Source: Phenylobacterium sp. (GTDB lineage Bacteria > Pseudomonadota > Alphaproteobacteria > Caulobacterales > Caulobacteraceae). Taken from it: a stretch of DNA of 64,000 bases. The stretch spans positions 1-64,000 of the forward strand of contig JADBZH010000006.1 in the NCBI GenBank assembly GCA_020402585.1, in the 5' to 3' direction. Below the pieces are notes generated by a model. It was not told the origin of the DNA and ran no database searches. It saw only the letters and a program-made list of their open reading frames with translations. Shown here in pieces: positions 8,328 through 18,159 of the stretch (its first letter is position 1; every line of letters starts with the position of its first letter). A program made the position numbers and the translations under genes.

Positions 8328-9602
8328 CTAGGGCCGGAGGACCGTCTCGCCGCCCTTCATGACGAAGACCGGCGTCTCCAGCACCTTCACGTCCGAGAGG
8401 GGGTCGCCCTTCACACCCACCAGATCGCCCCAGGCGCCAACCTTGATCTGGCCGACCTGGCCGGCCTGTCCGAGGGCCTCGGCGGCGTTGGTCGTGGCGG
8501 ACTGCAGGGCCTGGAGGGGCGTGGCGCCCCACTGGACCATGACGGCGAACTGCCTGGCGTTGTCTCCGTGCGGATAGACGCCGGCGTCGGTGGCGTAGAC
8601 CATCTTCACCCCGGCCTTCAGCGCCTTCTGGAAGTTCTGGCGCTGGATGAGGCCGACGTCCCGGTCCTTCTGGAGGTTTTCCTCGAGGACCCCGTTCTTG
8701 GCGCCCTCGGCCTGGGTGTAGTCGGTGTTGTAGATGTCCATGGCGAACCAGGCGCCCTTGCGGACCGCCAGGCGGATGCCCTCGTCATCCACCAGACTGA
8801 CGTGCTCGATGGTGTCGACCCCAGCCTCGAGGGCCTGGCGGATGCCCGAGGCGCCGTGGGCGTGGGCGGCAACCTTCATGCCCGCCGCATGCGCCTCCTC
8901 CACGACGGCCTGCATCTCGGCCAGGGTCATCTGCTGGGCGCCGGGGGAGGACCCCCGGGAAAAGACCCCGCCCGTGGCGCAGATCTTGATCACCTCGGCG
9001 CCGTACTTGCGCATCTGGCGGACCATGCGCCGAGCCTCGTCCGGGCTGTCGACGACGGCCGGGCTCTGCTGGTTCATGGACGGGGGGAAGAAGGTGGAGT
9101 CGCAGTGTCCGCCGGTGGCGCCGATGGAGTAGGCCGCAGGCACGATGCGTGGGCCCGGAACAAAACCCTCGTCGATCGCCTGCTTGAGGCCGACGTCGCC
9201 ATACCCCTCCGAGCCGACATTGCGGATGGTGGTGAAGCCGGCTTCCAGGGTGGATTTCGCGTGGGCGACGCCGATGGCCGTCCAGAAGGAGTCGGTGAAA
9301 AGCAGGCTGTTGTAGCCACCGTAGAGGGGCGAGAAGGTGATGTGCACATGCATGTCGATCAGGCCCGGCGTGAGGGTCACGCCCGGCAGGTCGACCCTCT
9401 CCGCGTCCGCCGGGACCGAATCGCCCTGTCGGCCGACCTGGGTGATCCGACCGTCGGTGATGATGACCTGGGGGCGCTCGACGCGGGCGCCAGAGGCCAC
9501 ATCGATCAGCCGGTCGGCGGTGACTGCGACAGTGCCCGCCTGCGCGGGAAAGGCGGCGAGGCCCACAAGGGCGAAGGCGGCGAGGCGGGGGGTTAGGCGC
9601 AT
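8328..9602 (-). CDS. Secreted amidohydrolase-superfamily peptidase/imidazolonepropionase-like hydrolase
   Basis: A 424-residue metal-dependent hydrolase with a typical signal peptide (residues 1-22, cleavage after PAQA), so probably periplasmic. The TIM-barrel metal site is complete: H85 and H87 in DMHVH, the carboxylated lysine K206 in EVIKICATGG, H247/H249 in AHAHG, H267 in IEHVS and the catalytic D339 in YATDAG. Related caulobacterial enzymes hydrolyse Xaa-Arg/Lys or Xaa-Pro dipeptides, which makes dipeptidase the leading guess. It is a lone gene, divergent from argB across a 135-bp gap holding two inverted repeats, and convergent with the acyl-CoA dehydrogenase across element A. Confidence 0.88.
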   Translation of the reverse strand: MRLTPRLAAFALVGLAAFPAQAGTVAVTADRLIDVASGARVERPQVIITDGRITQVGRQGDSVPADAERVDLPGVTLTPGLIDMHVHITFSPLYGGYNSLLFTDSFWTAIGVAHAKSTLEAGFTTIRNVGSEGYGDVGLKQAIDEGFVPGPRIVPAAYSIGATGGHCDSTFFPPSMNQQSPAVVDSPDEARRMVRQMRKYGAEVIKICATGGVFSRGSSPGAQQMTLAEMQAVVEEAHAAGMKVAAHAHGASGIRQALEAGVDTIEHVSLVDDEGIRLAVRKGAWFAMDIYNTDYTQAEGAKNGVLEENLQKDRDVGLIQRQNFQKALKAGVKMVYATDAGVYPHGDNARQFAVMVQWGATPLQALQSATTNAAEALGQAGQVGQIKVGAWGDLVGVKGDPLSDVKVLETPVFVMKGGETVLRP

Positions 9603-9622
9603 GGTCGGCTCCGGCGACAGGG

Positions 9623-9713
9623 GCTAGGCGCCTTCCTAGCACGGCCCGGCCCTGCTCCAACCCCGTGACGCGGCGGGCGGGTGACAGAGGGGCCCGGGTC
9701 CGGTATCGGACCC
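9623..9713. promoter_or_regulatory. Two inverted repeats between amidohydrolase and argB
   Basis: The 135-bp divergent region contains GCTAGG-N6-CCTAGC (9623-9640), 21 bases from the amidohydrolase start, and GGGTCCG-GTAT-CGGACCC (9696-9713), 24 bases before the argB start. Both stems are perfect. They could be operator dyads or transcript hairpins near the 5' ends; no matching regulator can be named from sequence. Confidence 0.4.
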
Positions 9714-9737
9714 CGACGCGTGCAGGAGGTCCCGGAC

Positions 9738-10670
9738 TTGAGCGAGACGTCATCGACGAACCCTGCGGCCGAGGGACAGGGCTGGGCCACCGCCCGGACC
9801 CTGGCCGAGGCCCTGCCCTTCATCCAGCAGTACGACCGCGAGACCGTGGTCATCAAGTACGGCGGCCACGCCATGGGCCAGGAGGAGACCGCGCGCCTGT
9901 TCGCCGCCGACGCCGTCCTGCTCAAGCTGCTCGGCCTGCATCCGGTGGTGGTGCATGGCGGCGGCCCGCAGATCTCGCGCATGCTGGACAAGGCCGGGGT
10001 GAAGTCGACCTTCGTGGACGGCCTGCGGGTCACCGACCAGGCCACCATGGAGGTGGCCGAGATGGTCCTGTCCGGCGCCATCAACAAGGAGATCGCTAAC
10101 TGGATCACCCTGGCGGGCGCCGAGGCGGACGTCCGCGGGGTGGGCCTGTCGGGCAAGGACGCCCGCCTGATCACGGTGGAGAGGGCGACCCGGACCCGCA
10201 AGGACCCGGACAGCCAGATCGAGCAGGTGGTGGACCTGGGCTTTGTCGGCGAACCGACCCGGATCGACCCTCAGCTGATCCAGGGCCTGATCTCGGCCGA
10301 GCACGACTACATCCCGGTCATCGCCCCCATTGGCGTCTCCGAGGACGGCCAGACCTACAACATCAACGCCGACACGGTGGCCGGCGCCCTGGCCGGGGCG
10401 CTGTCGGCCAAGCGGATGCTGCTGCTGACCGATGTGGCGGGCGTCCTGGGGGCCGACGGTGAGCTGATCCGCCAGATGTCCGTGGATGAGGCCCGGTCCG
10501 CCATCGCCTCGGGCGTGGCCTCGGGCGGCATGATCCCCAAGCTGGAGACGGCCATCGCCGCAGTCGAGGCCGGGGTCGAGGCGGTGGTCATCCTGGACGG
10601 CCGCCGCGCCCACGCCATGCTGGTCGAGCTTTTCACCGAGCACGGGTCGGGAACCCTGATCACCCGATGA
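9738..10670 (+). CDS. argB: Acetylglutamate kinase
   Basis: A 310-residue amino-acid kinase that phosphorylates N-acetylglutamate, the second step of arginine biosynthesis. The phosphate-binding motif is IKYGGHAM (K40), and VVHGGGPQI and the C-terminal substrate and ATP loops are present. I choose TTG at 9738 as start: AGGAGGT (9724-9730) sits seven bases upstream. An upstream ATG at 9681 would put this ribosome-binding site inside the gene and add residues not typical of the family. The stop overlaps the next start (ATGA), so argB heads an operon with the HAD phosphatase and dapD/dapE. Confidence 0.95.
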   Translation: MSETSSTNPAAEGQGWATARTLAEALPFIQQYDRETVVIKYGGHAMGQEETARLFAADAVLLKLLGLHPVVVHGGGPQISRMLDKAGVKSTFVDGLRVTDQATMEVAEMVLSGAINKEIANWITLAGAEADVRGVGLSGKDARLITVERATRTRKDPDSQIEQVVDLGFVGEPTRIDPQLIQGLISAEHDYIPVIAPIGVSEDGQTYNINADTVAGALAGALSAKRMLLLTDVAGVLGADGELIRQMSVDEARSAIASGVASGGMIPKLETAIAAVEAGVEAVVILDGRRAHAMLVELFTEHGSGTLITR

Positions 10671-11329
10671 GCCCGGACCTCAGCCACATCGACACCTGGC
10701 TGTTCGACCTGGACAACACCCTCTACCCGGAGGAGTCCGGCTTCATGCGGCAGGTCGAGAGCCGCATGACCGCCTTCGTCATGAAGGTGACGGGGCTGGA
10801 GCGGGACGCTGCCTTCGCCCTTCAGAAGAAGTACCTGGCCGAGCATGGCCTGACCCTGGGCGGGCTGATGCGGCACCACGGGGTGGACCCGGCGGACTTC
10901 CACGCCCTGTTCCACGACCTGAGCCTGGACGCCCTGGCGCACGATCCAGAGCTGCTCGTAGCCCTGGCCCGCCTGCCCGGACGGCGGCTGATCTTCACCA
11001 ACGCCGACGACTTTCACGCCGAGAGGGTGCTGAACCATCTGGGCCTGACTCACCTGTTCGACGAGGTCTTCCACATCCACTCCTTCGGCTTTGCGCCCAA
11101 GCCCGACCCCCTGGGCTTTACGCGGATGATCGAGGTCCATGGCCTCGACCCCGCCGCCACCGCCTTCTTCGAGGACTCCGAGCGCAACCTGAAACCCGCC
11201 CACGACCTGGGCATGACCACCGTTCTGGTCGGGCCCCGGGCGAGCGCCTCCGAGGCCCCCTTCGTCCATCACAGGACCGCACGCCTGACCCCCTTCCTCA
11301 ATCACGCCCGCCTCCGGGAGACCGTCTGA
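10667..11329 (+). CDS. HAD-superfamily pyrimidine 5'-nucleotidase-like phosphatase
   Basis: A 220-residue haloacid dehalogenase-type hydrolase. Motif I is FDLDNTLY (D14 nucleophile, D16), motif II the threonine in IFTNADD, motif III the lysine in FAPKPDP, and motif [10 protein letters not shown]. Sequence style matches the SDT1-like pyrimidine 5'-nucleotidase subfamily that is commonly found next to argB/dapD in alphaproteobacteria. It overlaps argB by four bases and dapD by one, so its translation is coupled to amino-acid biosynthesis genes. Its role there is unclear; nucleotide or sugar-phosphate housekeeping is the family expectation. Confidence 0.85.
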   Translation: MSPDLSHIDTWLFDLDNTLYPEESGFMRQVESRMTAFVMKVTGLERDAAFALQKKYLAEHGLTLGGLMRHHGVDPADFHALFHDLSLDALAHDPELLVALARLPGRRLIFTNADDFHAERVLNHLGLTHLFDEVFHIHSFGFAPKPDPLGFTRMIEVHGLDPAATAFFEDSERNLKPAHDLGMTTVLVGPRASASEAPFVHHRTARLTPFLNHARLRETV

Positions 11330-12165
11330 TGAGCCTGACCTACGCCGACCTCTGCACCGAGATCGAAGCCGCCTGGGAGGCGCGCGAGGGGGTCTCCACC
11401 GCCACCACCGGCCCGGTGCGCACCGCCGTGGACGAGACCCTGCGCCAGCTCGACAGCGGCGACCTGCGGGTCGCGACCCGGGGCGAAGACGGCGCCTGGA
11501 CGACCCACCAGTGGGTCAAGCAGGCCATCCTCCTGTCCTTCCGCCTGAACCCTAACCGGGTGCACCACGCCCCCGGTCCGGGCCCCTACTGGGACAAGGT
11601 GGACACCAAGTTCGAGGGCTGGGAGGCCGCCCGCTTCGAGGCCGCCGGCTTCCGCGCCGTGCCCGGCTGCGTGGTGCGCAAGGGCGCCTTCATCGCCCGC
11701 AACGTGGTGCTGATGCCCTCCTTCGTGAACATCGGCGCCTTCGTCGATGAAGGGACCATGGTCGACACCTGGGCCACCGTCGGGTCCTGCGCCCAGATCG
11801 GCAAGAACGTGCACCTGTCCGGTGGCGCGGGGATCGGCGGGGTGCTGGAGCCTCTGCAGGCCAACCCGACCATCATCGAGGACAACTGCTTCATCGGCGC
11901 CCGCTCCGAAGTGGCCGAGGGCGTGATTGTGCGCGAGGGCAGCGTCCTGTCCATGGGCGTCTACCTGACCTCCACCACCCCCATCATCGATCGGCGCACG
12001 GGCGAGGTCTTCACCGGCGAGGTGCCGCCCTATTCGGTGGTCATGTCCGGCAGCCGGCCAAGCCCGCACGAGGGGCTGCCCGGCACCTACTGCGCGGTGA
12101 TCATGAAGACGGTGGACGCGCGCACCCGGGCCAAGACCTCCATCAACGAACTCCTGAGGGACTAG
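11329..12165 (+). CDS. dapD: 2,3,4,5-tetrahydropyridine-2,6-dicarboxylate N-succinyltransferase
   Basis: A 278-residue trimeric acyltransferase with a left-handed beta-helix: hexapeptide repeats run through [20 protein letters not shown] and [18 protein letters not shown]. It transfers succinyl from succinyl-CoA to tetrahydrodipicolinate in the lysine/meso-diaminopimelate pathway, feeding peptidoglycan. Its ATG overlaps the HAD stop by one base, and dapE starts four bases after its end. Together with dapE this gives the succinylase branch of the pathway. Confidence 0.97.
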   Translation: MSLTYADLCTEIEAAWEAREGVSTATTGPVRTAVDETLRQLDSGDLRVATRGEDGAWTTHQWVKQAILLSFRLNPNRVHHAPGPGPYWDKVDTKFEGWEAARFEAAGFRAVPGCVVRKGAFIARNVVLMPSFVNIGAFVDEGTMVDTWATVGSCAQIGKNVHLSGGAGIGGVLEPLQANPTIIEDNCFIGARSEVAEGVIVREGSVLSMGVYLTSTTPIIDRRTGEVFTGEVPPYSVVMSGSRPSPHEGLPGTYCAVIMKTVDARTRAKTSINELLRD

Positions 12166-12169
12166 GTCC

Positions 12170-13324
12170 ATGGCCGGGATCGACGCCGTCGAGCTGACCC
12201 GCGAGCTGATCCGCCGACCCTCCGTGACGCCGGCCGACGCCGGGGCCATGGACGTGGTCGAGCAGGTCCTGGCGGGTCTTGGCTTCACCTGCCGCCGGAT
12301 GCGGTTCGGCGAGATCGAGAACCTCTACGCCCGGATCGGTACGGCCCGGCCCAACCTCTGCTTCGCCGGCCACACCGACGTGGTGCCGGTGGGTGACGCC
12401 GGGGCCTGGAGCCGCGAGGCCTTCGCTGCCGATATCGTCGACGGGGTGCTGATCGGCCGGGGCGCCGTGGACATGAAGAGCGCCATCGCCGCCTTCGCCG
12501 CCGCCGCCGCTGCGGCCCTGGCCGAGGGCGCGGTGAAGGGCTCCCTGTCCTTCCTGATCACCGGCGATGAGGAGGGCGTGGCCCTCGACGGGACCAAGCG
12601 GGTGGTGGAGACCCTGAAGGCCGAGGGCGAGGTGATCGACCACTGCATCGTCGGTGAGCCGACCAGCGCCGAGAGCTTTGGCGACATGGTCAAGATCGGT
12701 CGCCGGGGCTCGATCAATGTCGGTATCCGGGTCGAGGGGATCCAGGGTCATGTGGCCTATCCGCACCGGGCGGCCAATCCCGTGCCGGTCCTGATCCGCC
12801 TCTTGGCCGCCCTGCAGGCGCGGGTGCTGGACGAGGGATACGCCGACTTCCAGCCGTCGAACCTGGAGGTCACCACGGTGGACGTGGGCAATCCCACCAC
12901 CAACCTGATCCCCGCCGTCGCCTCGGCCCGGCTGAACATCCGCTTCAATCCCGCCCACCGGGGCGCGGACCTGGCCGCCTGGATCCAGGCCGAGGCCGAC
13001 CGCGCCGCCGAGGGCTTCCCCGGGTCCATCACCCTGACCCCGGCGATCAGCGGCGAGGCCTTCCTGACCGAGCAGGGCCCCTTCACAGAGCTGGTGGCGG
13101 GCGCGGTGGAGGCCGTGTCGGGACAGAGGCCGGACCTGTCCACCACGGGGGGCACGTCCGACGCCCGCTTCATCCGGGCCCTGTGTCCGGTGGTGGAGCT
13201 GGGCCTGGTGGGCCGCACCATGCACGCCGTGGACGAGCGCGCGCCGGTGGAGGAGATCCGCCGCTTACAGGCCGTCTACGAGACCCTGATCCGGCGCTAC
13301 TTCGCCGCCCCGCCCTCGGCATAG
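12170..13324 (+). CDS. dapE: Succinyl-diaminopimelate desuccinylase
   Basis: A 384-residue M20-family di-zinc hydrolase releasing L,L-diaminopimelate from its N-succinyl form. Metal ligands and catalytic residues are visible: H68 and D70 in AGHTDVVP, bridging D101 in GAVDMKS, and the E134/E135 pair in TGDEEG. A dimerisation domain occupies roughly residues 180-295. It is the last gene of the argB-HAD-dapD-dapE run. Its last 28 bases overlap tail-to-tail with truA on the other strand, leaving no room for a conventional intergenic terminator. Confidence 0.97.
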   Translation: MAGIDAVELTRELIRRPSVTPADAGAMDVVEQVLAGLGFTCRRMRFGEIENLYARIGTARPNLCFAGHTDVVPVGDAGAWSREAFAADIVDGVLIGRGAVDMKSAIAAFAAAAAAALAEGAVKGSLSFLITGDEEGVALDGTKRVVETLKAEGEVIDHCIVGEPTSAESFGDMVKIGRRGSINVGIRVEGIQGHVAYPHRAANPVPVLIRLLAALQARVLDEGYADFQPSNLEVTTVDVGNPTTNLIPAVASARLNIRFNPAHRGADLAAWIQAEADRAAEGFPGSITLTPAISGEAFLTEQGPFTELVAGAVEAVSGQRPDLSTTGGTSDARFIRALCPVVELGLVGRTMHAVDERAPVEEIRRLQAVYETLIRRYFAAPPSA

Positions 13325-14055
13325 GACACGCCCATCAGGCTGAGGCCCGAGGCTGGCGCCACGGGACCGCAGGCCCGGCGGTCGCGCGCCTCCAGTGCGG
13401 CCTTCACGTCCTGCGCCGTCCAGCGCCCGACGCCCACCTCGGCCAGGGTTCCGGTCATGGACCGGACCTGCCGGTGCAGGAAGGAGCGCGAGGCGAAGCT
13501 GAGCCAGACCTCCTCGCCCCGGCGGCTGACCTCGGCCAGGTCCAGGGTCTTGACCGGCGACTTCGCCTGGCAGGCCAGGTCGCGGAAGGTGGTGAAGTCG
13601 TGGTGGCCCACCATGACCTGGGCGGCGGCGTGCATGGCCTCGGCGTCCAGGGGCGTCTTGACGTGCCAGACCCGGCCCCGGTCCAGCGCCGGAGGCGCCG
13701 GGCGGTTGAGGATGCGGTAGAGATAGCGCCGTTCGGTGGCCGAGAACCGGGCGTGCCAGCCCTCCGGGGCGACCTCGGCCTCCAGCACCACCACCGCCTC
13801 ATCGACCAGGTGGGCGTTGAGGGCGTTGCGCACGGTCTGGGCCGGCCAGTCCCGGGTGAGGTCCACATGCACCACCTGGCCTGTTGCATGGACGCCCGTG
13901 TCGGTGCGGCCGGCGGCCTGCAGGCGCACGGCCTCGCCGCAGAAAGCCAGGACCGCCCGCTCCACCGCCCCCTGGACCGTGGGCAGGTCGCCCTGGGCCT
14001 GGAAGCCCTTGTAGGGGCCGCCGTCGTATTCGAGGGTCAGGCGGTAGCGGGGCAT
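13297..14055 (-). CDS. truA: tRNA pseudouridine(38-40) synthase
   Basis: A 252-residue pseudouridine synthase modifying the tRNA anticodon stem-loop at positions 38-40. The catalytic aspartate is D52 in [10 protein letters not shown], and RRYLYRI and [10 protein letters not shown] motifs follow. I start at ATG 14055, where the sequence [12 protein letters not shown] begins as in homologues; the frame is open further upstream only inside fmt. The ATG overlaps the fmt stop (TGATG), so def, fmt and truA form a translation-related operon. The 3' end overlaps dapE. Confidence 0.96.
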   Translation of the reverse strand: MPRYRLTLEYDGGPYKGFQAQGDLPTVQGAVERAVLAFCGEAVRLQAAGRTDTGVHATGQVVHVDLTRDWPAQTVRNALNAHLVDEAVVVLEAEVAPEGWHARFSATERRYLYRILNRPAPPALDRGRVWHVKTPLDAEAMHAAAQVMVGHHDFTTFRDLACQAKSPVKTLDLAEVSRRGEEVWLSFASRSFLHRQVRSMTGTLAEVGVGRWTAQDVKAALEARDRRACGPVAPASGLSLMGVSYAEGGAAK

Positions 14056-14981
14056 CAGGCCAGCCGGGTCCCGGCGGGCAGGGGCAGGCCGCGCAGGAAG
14101 TCGGCGGCGTCCTGTGGCCCTCGGCCCTCGCGCTGGAGGCGGAGCAGGCGCACCGCACCTTCGCCCGTCGCCACCAGCAGGGCGTCGTCCAACACTTCTC
14201 CCGGCGCGCCTGACCCGGCTTCGGCCCGGCTGAGCAGGGCCTTGACCCGGACGGGACCGCGGGGCCCGGGGGCCTCGAACCAGGCGCCGGGGAAGGGCGA
14301 GAGGCCGCGGATCTTGCAATCCAGCTCGGCGGCGGGGCGGGTCCAGCGCAGGCGGGCGGTCCGGGCGCTGATCTTCTTCGCGTAGGTGGCGCCTTCGTCG
14401 GCCTGAGGGGTCTCGATGGCCCGGCCGGCGGCGATGTCGGCCAGGGTGGCGGCCAGCAGGTCGGCGCCGGCCTCGGCCATCCGGTCGTGCAGGGTCCCGG
14501 CGGTCTGGTCCGGCGCGATAGCCAGGCGGGCGGTGGAGAGGATGGGCCCTTCGTCCAGCCCCTCCGTCATGCGCATGACCTGGACGCCGGTCTCAGCGTC
14601 GCCGGCCATGATGGCGCGCTGGATGGGGGCGGCGCCGCGCCAGCGGGGCAGGAGGGAGGCGTGCAGGTTGAAGGCGCCGAGGCGCGGCGCCTCCAGCACC
14701 TCCCGGGGCAGGATCTGGCCGTAGGCGACCACAACGGCGGCGTCGAGGTCTAGGGCCCGGAAGGCCTCGACCTCGGTCGGGTCGCGCATCGAGGCGGGGG
14801 TGCGGACGGGCAGGCTGAGGGCGTCCGCCAGGGCTTGCACTGGCGAGGGGCGGAGCGCCTGGCCGCGTCCGCGGGGCGCCGGGGGCTGGGCGTAGACGGC
14901 CGCGACCTCATGGCCCGCGGCGGCGACGGCCTTCAGGCAGGCGGCGGCGATGTCGGGGGTCCCGAGGAAGGCGAGGCGCAT
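14055..14981 (-). CDS. fmt: Methionyl-tRNA formyltransferase
   Basis: A 308-residue enzyme that formylates initiator Met-tRNA using 10-formyl-THF. The hydrolase/formyltransferase domain starts FLGTPDIAA and has the catalytic trio N105 and H107 (FNLHASLLP) and D144 (GLDEGP), with the [11 protein letters not shown] signature. The C-terminal OB-like tRNA-binding domain follows from about residue 205. It sits between def (50-base gap) and truA (1-base overlap), the usual def-fmt pairing that adds and later removes the formyl group. Confidence 0.97.
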   Translation of the reverse strand: MRLAFLGTPDIAAACLKAVAAAGHEVAAVYAQPPAPRGRGQALRPSPVQALADALSLPVRTPASMRDPTEVEAFRALDLDAAVVVAYGQILPREVLEAPRLGAFNLHASLLPRWRGAAPIQRAIMAGDAETGVQVMRMTEGLDEGPILSTARLAIAPDQTAGTLHDRMAEAGADLLAATLADIAAGRAIETPQADEGATYAKKISARTARLRWTRPAAELDCKIRGLSPFPGAWFEAPGPRGPVRVKALLSRAEAGSGAPGEVLDDALLVATGEGAVRLLRLQREGRGPQDAADFLRGLPLPAGTRLA

Positions 14982-15031
14982 GGGCGGGGTTTACCCCTCC
15001 CGCGCCGGTGAGGGAACTGGGAGGGCCGGGA

Positions 15032-15541
15032 TCAGCCCGTGCGAGCCAGCTTGCGCACCCGCGCCACGGCCCGGTCGCGCTTCAGCCGGGAGAGGTGGTC
15101 GATGAAGAGGACGCCCTTGAGGTGGTCCATCTCGTGCTGGATGCAGACGGCGAAGAGGCCCTCGGCGTCCTCGGTGACGTCCTTGCCGTGATAGTCGAGA
15201 TAGCGCAGCTTGACCCGGGCCGGACGGTCAACCTCGTCATAGATCTCGGGTACGGACAGGCAGCCCTCCTCGTAGGGGGCGGTCTCCTCCGAGGCCCAGA
15301 GGATCTCGGGATTGACGAAGTAGCGCGGCTCCGGCGGCTCGCCCTGCCGGGCGAGGTCCATGACAATCACCTGCTTGGGCACGCCCACCTGGATGGCGGC
15401 GAGGCCGATCCCGGGGGCCGCGTACATGGTCTCCAGCATGTCGTCCATGAGCCGGCGCAGGTCGTCATCCACCTGTTCGACAGGGGTGGAGACCTGCTTG
15501 AGGACGGGGTTGGGGACGGTGAGGATGTCGAGGACGGCCAT
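15032..15541 (-). CDS. def: Peptide deformylase
   Basis: A 169-residue metalloprotease that removes the N-formyl group from nascent proteins. All three family motifs are present: [10 protein letters not shown] (44-53; isoleucine replaces the usual proline), EEGCLSVP with metal-binding C94, and QHEMDHLKG with H136, E137 and H140. It is in an operon downstream of rmuC (33-base gap) and upstream of fmt. Confidence 0.97.
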   Translation of the reverse strand: MAVLDILTVPNPVLKQVSTPVEQVDDDLRRLMDDMLETMYAAPGIGLAAIQVGVPKQVIVMDLARQGEPPEPRYFVNPEILWASEETAPYEEGCLSVPEIYDEVDRPARVKLRYLDYHGKDVTEDAEGLFAVCIQHEMDHLKGVLFIDHLSRLKRDRAVARVRKLARTG

Positions 15542-15574
15542 GACTTCGCCAGTTAGGGACGGGTCCGGGCAGCG

Positions 15575-16804
15575 TCAAGCCGCGCCGTCGTCTGCGTTCG
15601 GGTCCAGGCGGGCGAGGGGGCGGACCCCGGTCTCGACGTGGGGCAGTTCGGGCATGGGCTTGCCCTCATGGTCGACCCCCAGGGCCTCGAAGCGGCGGGC
15701 CTGGGGCAGGACCCGGCTCTCCAGCGAGCCGACGACCTGGTTGTATTTCTCCACGGCCTGGGTCAGGGCCTTGCCGACCCCGGCCACATGGCCGCCCATG
15801 TCGGACAGGCGCTTGTAGAGCTCGCGGGCGACCTTGGCGATCTCGGCGGCGCCCCGGGCCTGGTCCTCCACCCGCCAGCCATAGGAGACCGCCTTGCACA
15901 GGGCGAAGAGGGTGGTGGGCGTGACCACCACGACCTTCTGGGCCATGGCCTCGTTCAGGAGGTCGGGCTGGCGGTCGAGGGCGGCCACCAGGAAGCTGTC
16001 GCCGGGGATGAACATGGCCACGAAGTCGGCGCTGCCGCCCAGCTCATCCTGATAGCCCCGGGAGGCGAGGGTGCGCACATGGGTGCGGACGCTGTCGGCG
16101 TGACGGGCGAGGGCGGCCTCCCTCTGGGCTTCGTCCGGAGCGTCCTGGGCGTCGAGGAAGGCGCCGATGGAGACCTTGGCGTCGATGACGAGTTCGCCGC
16201 CGCCGGGCATGCGCACCACCACGTCGGGCCGCTGGCGGCGCTCGCCTGAGGACACCGTGACCTGCTCGAGGAAGTCGAAACGGTTCTGCAGGCCGGCCAT
16301 TTCCAGGACGTTGCGCAGGGTCTGCTCGCCCCAGCGGCCCTGGACGCCGACCCCCCGGCGCAGGGCGGCGGTGAGCTTCTGGGTTTCGTCCCGGGCCGCG
16401 GTCGAGGCCTGGAGGAGGGCGCCGATCTGTTCACGCAGGCCCCCGGTCTCCTGGGCCCGGGCCGTCTCCATGTCGGTGACCTGCTTCTGGAACTTCTCGA
16501 GGGTCTCGGTCACGGGCTTGAGCTGGCCGGCCAGCTTTTCCTCCGCCAGCTTCTCCCGCAGTTCGAAGCTTTCGTTGGCCCGGGCGATGAGCTGTTCGGC
16601 GATGGCGCCGGCGGCCTCGGCCTGCAGCAGCTCGGCGTTGCGCGCGGCCATCTCCTCGATGACCTGGACCCGGGCGGCCGTGGCCTGGAGGTCGGCGACC
16701 CGCACCTCCGCCCGGTCCGCCCGGCCCCGCTCAAGCACGGCCCAGATGACGGCGATCAGGGCGACGGCGAAGCCCAGGAGGGCGATGAGAAGTTCAGAGT
16801 TCAT
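15575..16804 (-). CDS. rmuC: DNA recombination protein RmuC
   Basis: A 409-residue RmuC-family protein. It has an N-terminal membrane anchor (about residues 4-24), then a long coiled coil (about 27-150) and the conserved C-terminal nuclease-like domain with ELVIDAKVSIGAFLDAQDA and GYQDELGGSADFVAMFIPGD. The family limits DNA rearrangements between inverted repeats in E. coli and is thought to act as a nuclease. It lies 44 bases downstream of recR, a pairing that fits a repair-plus-translation operon recR-rmuC-def-fmt-truA. Confidence 0.94.
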   Translation of the reverse strand: MNSELLIALLGFAVALIAVIWAVLERGRADRAEVRVADLQATAARVQVIEEMAARNAELLQAEAAGAIAEQLIARANESFELREKLAEEKLAGQLKPVTETLEKFQKQVTDMETARAQETGGLREQIGALLQASTAARDETQKLTAALRRGVGVQGRWGEQTLRNVLEMAGLQNRFDFLEQVTVSSGERRQRPDVVVRMPGGGELVIDAKVSIGAFLDAQDAPDEAQREAALARHADSVRTHVRTLASRGYQDELGGSADFVAMFIPGDSFLVAALDRQPDLLNEAMAQKVVVVTPTTLFALCKAVSYGWRVEDQARGAAEIAKVARELYKRLSDMGGHVAGVGKALTQAVEKYNQVVGSLESRVLPQARRFEALGVDHEGKPMPELPHVETGVRPLARLDPNADDGAA

Positions 16805-16848
16805 GAAGTGTTCTTAAGTCGGAATCGCCGCCGTGTCACCGGGCGCGG

Positions 16849-17451
16849 TCAGGCGGGCCGGCGGGCGCGCAGGGCCTGGGTCAGGGTGCCGTCGTCCAGC
16901 CAGTCGAGCTCGCCGCCCACGGGCACGCCCCGGGCCAGGAGGGTCACCTCTGCGCCGCTCCCGGAGAGGCGCTCGGCCAGGTAGTGGGCGGTGGTCTGGC
17001 CGTCGACTGTGGCCGGCAGGGCGAGGATGACCTCTCGCACGCCCCCTGCGGCGACCCGGGAGAGCAGGCCGGCGATGCGCAGGTCGTCCGGCCCGACCCC
17101 GTCGAGGGCCGAGAGCAGGCCGCCCAGCACATGGTAGCGGCCCCGGAAGGCGCCCGCCCGCTCCAGCGCCCAGAGGGCGCCGGCCTCCTCGACCACGCAG
17201 ATCAGGGCGGCGTCCCGCGAGGTGTCGGAACAGACCGTGCAGGGATCGCGGGTGTCCAGGGCGCCGCAGGCGGAGCACGCCCGGACCTTGGCCGCGGCGT
17301 CCGCCATGGCCTCGGCCAGCGGGGTCATGAGCTGCTCCCGGCGCTTGAGCAGGGCGAGGGCGGCGCGGCGCGCAGACCGGGGCCCCAGCCCCGGCAGGCG
17401 GGACAGGAGGCTGATCAGCCGTTCGATCTCGGGTCCGGCGGATGCGGCCAA
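16849..17451 (-). CDS. recR: Recombination protein RecR
   Basis: A 200-residue recombination mediator acting with RecO/RecF in gap repair. It shows the helix-hairpin-helix ([14 protein letters not shown]), a four-cysteine zinc finger (C59, C62, C71, C74) and the Toprim domain (ICVVEEAG to [18 protein letters not shown]). I choose TTG at 17451: GGAGG at 17460-17464 is eight bases upstream, whereas the farther TTG at 17466 would overlap that site. In most proteobacteria recR follows dnaX and ybaB. Here neither is directly upstream, because an opposite-strand cassette intervenes. Confidence 0.95.
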   Translation of the reverse strand: MAASAGPEIERLISLLSRLPGLGPRSARRAALALLKRREQLMTPLAEAMADAAAKVRACSACGALDTRDPCTVCSDTSRDAALICVVEEAGALWALERAGAFRGRYHVLGGLLSALDGVGPDDLRIAGLLSRVAAGGVREVILALPATVDGQTTAHYLAERLSGSGAEVTLLARGVPVGGELDWLDDGTLTQALRARRPA

Positions 17452-17598
17452 GGCCCCTGCCTCCAATGGGTCGGAAACGACTTGCAGGGTGCACCCCGAG
17501 GGGTGATTCTGTCCAAGCCCGCCCGCCGTCCACCTTGGGGCCTATCGCCTCGGAACGTCTCCGCAGACCTTTGATCAATCAATGAAGGCTTGAGCGAC

Positions 17599-18159
17599 AT
17601 GGAGCAGGCAGGCTCACGGATCATCGTCCTTAACGGCGTGTCAAGCGTCGGCAAGAGCTCGACTGCGCAAGCCCTTCAGAACCGCGCTAAGGCCACCTTG
17701 CTGCACGTCGCAATGGACGCCTTCATCGGTATGCTTCCTGCAAGAACGATGGGCGACACCGAGGGCCTTAACTTCCAAGAGGAGGAGATCGATGGGGCGC
17801 CCGTGATCTCGATCCAACGGGGTCCGGTGTTTCAGCGCCTCATGCGGGGAATGACAGAAGCCATCGGAGCACTTGCAGATCAGGGCAACGACCTCGTCGT
17901 CGACATCGTGATGCTGGGCGGAGAGTACGAAGCCTATCGGCGTCTGTCCGCCCGACATGAAGTTCAGTTCGTCGGGCTGTTTGCCCCCCTAGACATTCTA
18001 GAGGCGCGGGAACAGGCGCGGGGAGACCGCGCGATTGGCTTGGCGCGTGGTCAAATCGATCTGGTGCATCGGGAGGTGACCTACGACTTGCGGATCGACA
18101 CCGTCGCCATGTCGCCCCAACAGGCTGCGGAAGCGATCTGTGCCGAGTTCGGACTCTAA
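17599..18159 (+). CDS. Chloramphenicol phosphotransferase-like (CPT family) P-loop kinase
   Basis: A 186-residue P-loop protein matching the CPT family in layout. It has Walker A GVSSVGKSS (13-21), an aspartate D40 at the position of the CPT catalytic base (VAMDAFIGMLP), and the C-terminal signature ARGDRAIGLARGQIDLVH followed by VTYDLRIDT. CPT itself phosphorylates chloramphenicol, but most relatives have unknown small-molecule substrates, so resistance must not be assumed. The ATG at 17599 is preferred over TTG at 17590. Codon use is visibly less G/C-rich at third positions than in neighbours. It lies on the plus strand between minus-strand recR and dnaX, indicating later insertion. Confidence 0.82.
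   Translation: MEQAGSRIIVLNGVSSVGKSSTAQALQNRAKATLLHVAMDAFIGMLPARTMGDTEGLNFQEEEIDGAPVISIQRGPVFQRLMRGMTEAIGALADQGNDLVVDIVMLGGEYEAYRRLSARHEVQFVGLFAPLDILEAREQARGDRAIGLARGQIDLVHREVTYDLRIDTVAMSPQQAAEAICAEFGL

Noticed and set aside
17599..18159. Calling this gene a chloramphenicol resistance determinant
   Set aside because: The CPT fold is shared by many kinases of unknown substrate; sequence alone does not support resistance.
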